From positions 10,053,755 through 10,117,754 of the forward strand of contig OX104132.1 in assembly GCA_944470555.2 (NCBI GenBank): DNA of 64,000 bases, given 5' to 3'. Position 1 is the stretch's first letter. Each line of letters begins with the position of its first letter. The position numbers and the translations under genes were made by a program. Positions 58,621-64,000 of the stretch are shown piece after piece. This DNA is from Heterobilharzia americana. Its lineage: Eukaryota; Platyhelminthes; Trematoda; Strigeidida; Schistosomatidae. The notes beneath the pieces were generated by a model. It was not told where the DNA came from. It ran no database searches and was given only the letters and a program-made list of their open reading frames with translations.

Positions 58621-59400
58621 AATTAAGCAAAATGTCTCATTCATGCCGCGCATTTACTTTGAAAATGAAAAAGTACACGTCGTTTTTGGGTATTTATATT
58701 CATGGCTATAGCCATATATCCTTGAACTGCAAATCCGCATATGCATTCGACTTCCCTGGGGGCATTTAATATCCGCAATCACCTCTGTTGTGCAAAATTC
58801 TGAGATGTACTTGAAAAAGCGTTGATGTGCATGATATCAGCACCCTACCCATGGAAATTTCCGAAATCCATCACATTCTCATCAAAAACAGCATTTTAAA
58901 GTGTAGCTGATTGTAAATTTTAGAGAATTTCGGTAGTCGACAATAAAAAATACATCTTGTGACAGATTTTAAAACCTACACTTTACAGCTGAGAATAATC
59001 CTTCAGCGCGGCAGATGAACGCAAGTTTGAAAATGTAACAACCCGAGTATATGCAATATGACATGTTAAAACATTGTGACCAAATGATGGAACTGATATA
59101 GCTGTAAACAAGTGGTCTTAATCACAAGCAATTCTTACGATGAACCATCATATGTGTTTGTGGGTTCGTGGAATACCTCTTTATTTTCCAGCTAGACACC
59201 CTACAGCCAAAATTCAGCATCAGTAGCACAATTGAGGGGAGCTTGTAGGCTTTCACCTCTAGCTTCCAGATTTTAGGGCTTGGTTACTTTTGTTTCGTGA
59301 CAATCCTTCGATAGTCCTAGAGGTCTTTTACGGTCACTTATTTACATTTGGAAAAAATGTTGCTTGGTATGTTTCGACTTGTATGAACCTGTAGCGAAAC
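58621..59400. other. No recognised gene between the two direct repeats
   Basis: No open frame longer than about 60 codons and no known motif. It may be the interior of a repeat or inserted sequence whose ends are the two direct repeats. Confidence 0.4.
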
Positions 59401-59401
59401 A

Positions 59402-59530
59402 CACTTCCCCAAAATCAATAGCCTAGGGTTTGAAGACTTTCGACATTGATGCTGACCTTGATAGTTTAACTGGACTCGCTAAGCTGAAGGCACCCGGTCA
59501 AGCATCCTCGCCATTTGGCACGCTGTCGTG
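59402..59530 (+). repeat. Direct repeat, copy 2 (partner at 58,488-58,617)
   Basis: Aligned with the first copy over about 130 bp at roughly 80% identity by eye. Similarity stops close to the presumed start of the LTR element. Confidence 0.8.
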
Positions 59531-59735
59531 TTACGTTGCATTGCTCGTATTCGACTCTCTAGCCAGTTAGTTGGAACGCATCGGTATTTTGGCACAACTA
59601 CCCAAATATACTATTCCATCCGACTACGCTATCGTGTTCTTCCTTGGTCTCGTATTCGTGGGTATATAACAAGTCCGAATAATTAGTGATTGGTCTTTGC
59701 GTCTGTCAAGTTCGCACCAGGACAAATCCTAAATT

Positions 59736-59753
59736 GGTGAGCCCGACGTGATC
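59736..59753 (+). promoter_or_regulatory. Primer-binding site, tRNA-Trp type
   Basis: tggtgagcccgacgtgat begins with TGG, the complement of a tRNA CCA end. It agrees, but for one base, with the complement of a eukaryotic tRNA-Trp 3' end as I know it. A partial second copy (aattggtgagcc) occurs 48 bp downstream at 59,781-59,792. Confidence 0.65.
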
Positions 59754-59862
59754 ACATATCCCGACCAATAACAAATGTTGAATTGGTGAGCCTGTTCCAT
59801 TTTATATTTGTTTATTGTTTTCATTTCGATAACATTTATATATCCATTTACTACACTTTCTC

Positions 59863-60702
59863 ATGTCCGACCACACTCCCAAGCTTATTCGTATTAAGCC
59901 GACTGCGAACACGATCCAACTCGTGCCATATTGGCCAGACAATGCAGAAACATGGTTTCTGTATGCCGAGGCCGATTTTCGAGAACAGGGCGTCTCAGAT
60001 CCTCATTCTCGATTTCTTGCTGTCATACGGTCACTACCGCGAGAATTAAACAGGTATGTTACAGCACACATGTTTAATCCTGAAGTAAGTGATCCTTATG
60101 CACTTCTTAAGGCCGCACTCTTGAAGAAAAGCGATCTGACAGATCGCCAGCGTCTAGACGAATTGCTTCGTAACATCGAGCTAGGCAGCCACTCAGCTAC
60201 TGAAGTCCTCGCACGCATGCGAGAAGTAATCGGTGCACGAACATTCGACGATGGTTTCTTCCGAGAACTATTTCTCTCGAAACTACCACAACCGGTGCAA
60301 ACCGTGTTGGTGACACTGCAGTCAGTCCCACTCGACGACCTGGCAGCCTCAGCAGATAAAATACTGGAGATTTCCAGCAGACCCGTCTCCAACGTATATT
60401 CTATCTGCGACAAACCAGAGCGCCAGGATTCAGAGGTGACCAAGTTGTGCAACTCTGTGAAACGGTTGCTACGATCTCGAAGTCCTAGATCACGTAGCAC
60501 TTCACAGAAACGCACCTTGGCGCATCGCAGCAAGTCGCGTGGTAGCCCTAAAACGAAACCCAACAGGGTGGAAAACCCTGAATGGTGCTGGTTTCATAAC
60601 ACTTACGGGGATGAAGCCAGAAAATGTCGTAAACCATGCCGTTTTAAGAAGGACACAAACTCGGGAAACGGTCACGCCGGCACGTGCTCACGGCAACCGT
60701 AG
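59863..60702 (+). CDS. gag: Gag polyprotein of the LTR element
   Basis: 279 residues. Residues about 20-160 form the capsid-like helical region: [20 protein letters not shown], the family opening in which a W-F pair and acidic residues recur, and [17 protein letters not shown]. Residues about 205-240 are rich in Arg, Ser and Lys ([13 protein letters not shown]). Near residues 246-263 a Cx2Hx9Cx3C finger, [18 protein letters not shown], should bind RNA; it is the Cys-His-Cys-Cys type known in CsRn1-clade elements and differs from the usual CCHC knuckle. The start is the first ATG after the primer site. The frame is unbroken and ends at a TAG at 60,700, with the pol frame overlapping from 60,648. 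Gag packages the RNA in cytoplasmic particles. Confidence 0.92.
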   Translation: MSDHTPKLIRIKPTANTIQLVPYWPDNAETWFLYAEADFREQGVSDPHSRFLAVIRSLPRELNRYVTAHMFNPEVSDPYALLKAALLKKSDLTDRQRLDELLRNIELGSHSATEVLARMREVIGARTFDDGFFRELFLSKLPQPVQTVLVTLQSVPLDDLAASADKILEISSRPVSNVYSICDKPERQDSEVTKLCNSVKRLLRSRSPRSRSTSQKRTLAHRSKSRGSPKTKPNRVENPEWCWFHNTYGDEARKCRKPCRFKKDTNSGNGHAGTCSRQP

Positions 60703-63700
60703 CCGGCGGAAAAAGCCGTTTGCTCTACGTCACCGACATTAAAACGAAAGTCCGCTACCTCGTCGACACCGGCGCAGAAGTTAGCGTTCTTCCAGCAACG
60801 ACAAAGGAGCGTCATCTTGACCCATCCTTCAATCTTCAAGCAGCCAACGGCAAGGCAATCGCGACATTCGGGAGACGGTATGCCTACCTCAACTTAGGTT
60901 TACGCAAACCTATCCACTGGATCTTCCTCCTTGCTGACGTCTCTATGCCCATCATTGGCATAGATTTGCTAAACCATTACGATCTACTCGTAGATGCTCG
61001 CCGTCGACGACTGATAGATAACAACACAAAGTTATCTATTGGCGGCACCACCTATGTAGGTCCGAGTTTAGCCATCGTTAGGACTAAACAATCAGGCGAC
61101 GCGTCCTACCAGGCAGTTCTGGAGAAATATCCAGAGTTACAGCAACCGAAGCACACTCTTCCGTGCATAACCAGCAATGTTATGCATCACGTCACAACCA
61201 CAGGTCCACCTGTGGCATCCAAAGCGCGCCGTTTAGCCCCCGATAAGCTCAAAACGGCGAAAAATGAATTCGACCACATGCTCGAACTGGGCATTATCAG
61301 ACCGTCAAACAGTCCTTGGGCATCGCCATTGCACATGGTTCCCAAAAAGGATAGCAACGACTGGCGTCCAACCGGTGATTACCGAAGGCTTAACGCCAAA
61401 ACAACTCCGGACTGCTACCCGATACCTCACGTTTACGACTTGACCGCAACCTTATGCGGCATGAACATTTTCTCCAAAATCGACTTGGTCAAAGCGTACA
61501 ACCAGATACCTATGGCAGCAGAAGATATCGCGAAAACAGCCATTATTACTCCTTTTGGCCTGTTTGAATTCCTGCGCATGCCATTTGGTCTTCGGAATGC
61601 AGCACAAACATTCCAACGCTTTATGGACGACGTCTTCCGTGGTCTGAATTTTGTTCATGTCTACATCGATGACTGTCTAATTGCGAGTCCAGATAAGGAA
61701 ACACACCTTAAACATTTGGACCTCGCATTCGAAAGACTTAAAAAACATGGCATCACAGTTAACTTACAGAAGTGTGAAATAGGAGTTGAATCACTCAGCT
61801 TCCTTGGGCATACCATTGACAACAAAGGTATACGCCCATTGAGAGATAAAGTGGCGGCTATCACAAACTATCCAGAGCCGACCACTGTGAAACATCTCCG
61901 CACTTTCAATGGCCTGGTAAGTTATTACCGAAGGTTTATCCCTAACTGTGCCTCTGTCATGAGACCACTCACAGATCTACTTCGAGGAACTGCGAAGTTC
62001 GTGTCTCTGGACAACGCGGCTAGACTTGCTTTTTCTAAAGTCAAGGAAGCCATTTCGAACGCAACCATGCTTATGCATCATGACCCCAATGCTCCTTTGA
62101 GTATTGCTGTTGATGCATCTGATTCAGCAATTGGAGCAGTTTTGCAACAGTTGACTGACAACCAGTGGCAACCGTTAGCCTTTTTCTCGAGGCGGCTGCA
62201 AGACGCGGAAACAAGATACAGTACATTTGGTAGGGAACTCCTAGCCATGTACTGTTCTGTACGCCATTTTCGACATTCTGTGGAAGGTCGTGATTTCATT
62301 ATTTTCACAGACCACAAACCGTTAACGTTTTCCCTCAGCTCGGCGTCTGACAAATACTCCCCTCGTGAGTCGCGACAGCTGGATTACATTTCCCAGTTCA
62401 CGTCAGATATCCGCCACATTTCTGGAGCAAACAACTCCGCAGCCGACGCACTATCTCGAATAGCTTCGATAAACTATATCGAGGGTATTGATCTCGTTGA
62501 ACTAGCTCGGCGTCAAAAGGAAGACCTTGAGCTGCATCATGAGTTGTCGTCCACAACTCTCAAACTGCGACTTTGTCCTGTTGGATCAGACAAGGATACA
62601 ATTTTGTGCGATGTCTCTGCTAGTCAACCACGCCCAATAGTTCCGAAGAGTTGTCGACGCAACGTCTTCAATACGTTGCACAAACTCTCTCATCCAGGTG
62701 TACGAGCCACCATTAGGCTTATCGCACAACGTTTCTGCTGGCCTGGGATGAACAAAGACGTTAAGGAGTGGGCCCAGTCGTGCTTAGCTTGTCAAAAGTG
62801 TAAAGTCACGCGACACACGAAAAGCCCTTTAGGCTCATTTCTAGCCCCAGACATGCGTTTCGACCACGTCCATATAGAACCCCTACCAGAATCTAATGGA
62901 TGTACCTACCTTTTCACTTGTGTTGATCGTTTCACACGATGGCCGGAAGCAGTACCCATTAAAGATATTACTGCCGAAACAGTTGCTCGTGTTTTCGTCG
63001 AAAGATGGATCGCGAACTTCGGATGTCCATCTTACGTCACAACCGACCGTGGGCGCCAATTTGAGTGTGGATTATTTCACGCTCTAACGGCACTTTTAGG
63101 TTGCACTCGGTTCCGAACGACAGCCTACCATCCACAAGCAAATGGCATGGTAGAGCGTTTCCATCGACAGCTGAAAGCTTCCCTTTCAGCTACAAACATA
63201 CCTCAGTGGACCGAGGCTCTGCCTCTAGTCCTACTAGGTATTCGTAACGCGTTGAAAGTTGATGCTGGATGCACTCCTGCAGAACTCGTCTATGGGACCA
63301 CTCTTCGCCTACCAGGTGAGTTTGTTTCCCCTTCAACTTTCAAACATGTTTCCGACAGGGCATCTTACGTGACTAGGCTTACAAACGCAATGCGTTCAGT
63401 TAGGCCTTCTCCGATTAGACCGCAAACGACTGATGTTTTCGTCCACCCCAGTTTACAGAAGACATCACACGTGTTTGTTCGCCACGACGCTGTTCGTCGA
63501 CCACTTGAACCACCCTACGACGGGCCGTTCAAAGTGATTAAGCGACATGAGAAATTCTATATAATTGAGCGAGACGGACGTGAAGATACTGTCAGTATCG
63601 ACCGTTTGAAACCAGCTTATTTCGAAGGCAACCCCATTGTAAGTGACGTTTCAGCTCGCTACATCCGGCCGACGGATGACTCAATTATCGAAATTCTCGA

Positions 63701-63806
63701 CGATGTGCCTGGTAATGCACAGCTGCAACAACCATCGCCGCAACAAAAAACACGATCAGGTCGAACCGTCAGGTTCCCAGAGTACCTGAAGTCATATTCA
63801 ACTTAG
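60648..63806 (+). CDS. pol: Pol polyprotein of the LTR element (protease, RT, RNase H, integrase), expressed by -1 frameshift
   Basis: The frame is open from 60,648 to TAG at 63,804; numbering residues from the GTG at 60,684 gives 1,040. Protease: [11 protein letters not shown] with Asp28. RT: about 185-400, with [36 protein letters not shown] and YIDD at 327-330. RNase H: about 465-590, with [12 protein letters not shown] (Asp477), then [17 protein letters not shown] and TDHKPLTF. Integrase: HHCC finger about 670-710 (HKLSHPGV ... CLACQKC), then [16 protein letters not shown] and [17 protein letters not shown] (second Asp) and [11 protein letters not shown] (Glu). In the first integrase block the catalytic Asp is missing: the ORF goes from HI to EPLP about residue 732, three residues shorter than usual. 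No stops or frameshifts interrupt the frame, so decay is recent. Confidence 0.93.
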   Translation, partial: EGHKLGKRSRRHVLTATVAGGKSRLLYVTDIKTKVRYLVDTGAEVSVLPATTKERHLDPSFNLQAANGKAIATFGRRYAYLNLGLRKPIHWIFLLADVSMPIIGIDLLNHYDLLVDARRRRLIDNNTKLSIGGTTYVGPSLAIVRTKQSGDASYQAVLEKYPELQQPKHTLPCITSNVMHHVTTTGPPVASKARRLAPDKLKTAKNEFDHMLELGIIRPSNSPWASPLHMVPKKDSNDWRPTGDYRRLNAKTTPDCYPIPHVYDLTATLCGMNIFSKIDLVKAYNQIPMAAEDIAKTAIITPFGLFEFLRMPFGLRNAAQTFQRFMDDVFRGLNFVHVYIDDCLIASPDKETHLKHLDLAFERLKKHGITVNLQKCEIGVESLSFLGHTIDNKGIRPLRDKVAAITNYPEPTTVKHLRTFNGLVSYYRRFIPNCASVMRPLTDLLRGTAKFVSLDNAARLAFSKVKEAISNATMLMHHDPNAPLSIAVDASDSAIGAVLQQLTDNQWQPLAFFSRRLQDAETRYSTFGRELLAMYCSVRHFRHSVEGRDFIIFTDHKPLTFSLSSASDKYSPRESRQLDYISQFTSDIRHISGANNSAADALSRIASINYIEGIDLVELARRQKEDLELHHELSSTTLKLRLCPVGSDKDTILCDVSASQPRPIVPKSCRRNVFNTLHKLSHPGVRATIRLIAQRFCWPGMNKDVKEWAQSCLACQKCKVTRHTKSPLGSFLAPDMRFDHVHIEPLPESNGCTYLFTCVDRFTRWPEAVPIKDITAETVARVFVERWIANFGCPSYVTTDRGRQFECGLFHALTALLGCTRFRTTAYHPQANGMVERFHRQLKASLSATNIPQWTEALPLVLLGIRNALKVDAGCTPAELVYGTTLRLPGEFVSPSTFKHVSDRASYVTRLTNAMRSVRPSPIRPQTTDVFVHPSLQKTSHVFVRHDAVRRPLEPPYDGPFKVIKRHEKFYIIERDGREDTVSIDRLKPAYFEGNPIVSDVSARYIRPTDDSIIEILDDVPGNAQLQQPSPQQKTRSGRTVRFPEYLKSYST
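60663..60707 (+). promoter_or_regulatory. Programmed -1 frameshift signal: GGGAAAC slippery site with downstream GC stem
   Basis: GGGAAAC at 60,663-60,669 sits in the gag frame as G GGA AAC, the X XXY YYZ form. Six bases later gccggc (60,676-60,681) can pair with gccggc at 60,702-60,707 to form a 6-bp all-GC stem with a 20-nt loop. The pol frame is open from 60,648 (after a TAA at 60,645) and has no ATG before the protease, so the slip lies inside the 55-nt overlap. The elements are seen; the function is inference from established frameshift rules. Confidence 0.85.
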
Positions 63807-64000
63807 CTATGTGTGTGCCAACCATTTTTTTTCTTTTTTTCGAGGCACTATTTTTCTTATTTACCGGCAATGCACAAACCCTCGTACACTTTGCCTTTTT
63901 ATATCAATTTTTATTACCATGTAATAAAAACTAAAAAAACCGGCGAAGATAAGCGTAAATTTTTATTTTTCGACACGTTTATATATAAATAATTCCCATT
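63807..64000 (+). other. 3' non-coding part of the LTR element
   Basis: AT-rich sequence with T-runs (63,826-63,842) and several A-runs. No purine-rich tract followed by TG, and no match to 59,524-59,735, is visible, so the 3' LTR begins beyond 64,000. Confidence 0.6.

Larger units (their letters stand above)
59524..64000 (+). mobile_element. Ty3/gypsy LTR retrotransposon of the CsRn1/Boudicca type, 3' end beyond the window
   Basis: Order: presumed 5' LTR (about 59,524-59,735), primer-binding site (59,736-59,753), gag (59,863-60,702), pol in the -1 frame (60,648-63,806), then 3' sequence to the window end. The pol domain order (protease, RT, RNase H, integrase) is that of Ty3/gypsy. The gag Cx2Hx9Cx3C finger and the tRNA-Trp-like primer site are features of the CsRn1 clade of flukes. 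No env-like ORF follows pol. The last 194 bp show no match to the presumed 5' LTR, so the 3' LTR is not in the window. LTR ends are therefore inferred, not proven. Confidence 0.9.

Noticed and set aside
60096..60563. A 155-codon minus-strand frame opposite gag
   Set aside because: Shadow of gag; Ser/Arg-rich and without a known motif.
60684..60686. GTG as an independent start codon of pol
   Set aside because: The frame is open further upstream to 60,648 and a frameshift cassette lies there; GTG initiation is not needed to explain expression.
63807..64000. An env-like gene or a 3' LTR after pol
   Set aside because: Only AT-rich non-coding sequence is present and it has no match to the presumed 5' LTR.

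Overview
This window looks like a piece of a parasitic flatworm genome, most likely a blood fluke (Schistosoma), though the exact species cannot be fixed from the sequence. It is AT-rich, and its one conserved host gene is cut by spliceosomal introns. The rest is dominated by decayed non-LTR retrotransposons (CR1-like and RTE/SR2-like LINEs), a Penelope-like element, tRNA-like SINE remnants, a TTAA-flanked MITE and a Ty3/gypsy LTR element of the CsRn1/Boudicca type. There are no bacterial-style operons, rRNA genes or CRISPR arrays.

Layout. 1-13,860 is a graveyard of LINE fragments on both strands: a minus copy at 1-2,100, a related plus copy at about 3,560-6,770, a CR1-like copy at about 9,870-13,160 and an endonuclease fragment at 13,140-13,860. 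18,934-20,159 is a Penelope-like element whose GIY-YIG end occurs twice as an inverted repeat around a truncated reverse transcriptase. 24,352-27,588 is a nearly full-length RTE LINE with a 13-bp target-site duplication. 30,862-46,830 (minus strand) is the host gene: a complete bystin (BYSL/Enp1) gene of eight coding exons, 391 residues, for 40S ribosome biogenesis. Its first three introns are only 41-44 nt, and its last four total about 14.7 kb and hold two truncated RTE copies, two LINE fragments, a MITE and tRNA-like SINE pieces. 49,340-58,620 is another repeat block: an unassigned minus-strand ORF, a CR1-like LINE on the minus strand, and a second CR1-like LINE on the plus strand split by a 3.3-kb RTE copy. 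59,524-64,000 is the LTR element, with a tRNA-Trp-type primer site, gag, a GGGAAAC frameshift signal and a 1040-codon pol; its 3' LTR lies outside the window.

How it works together. Bystin is the only gene with a clear cellular role. The mobile elements form several layers of different age: the LTR element has intact long reading frames but has lost the first integrase catalytic Asp, three of four RTE copies carry altered reverse-transcriptase active-site boxes, and most CR1-like copies are full of stops and frameshifts. The most informative observations are the textbook -1 frameshift cassette between gag and pol, the inverted Penelope structure whose two arms share the same defects, the TTAA MITE, the size gradient of the bystin introns and a splice acceptor 11 nt before the bystin start that could receive a spliced leader.
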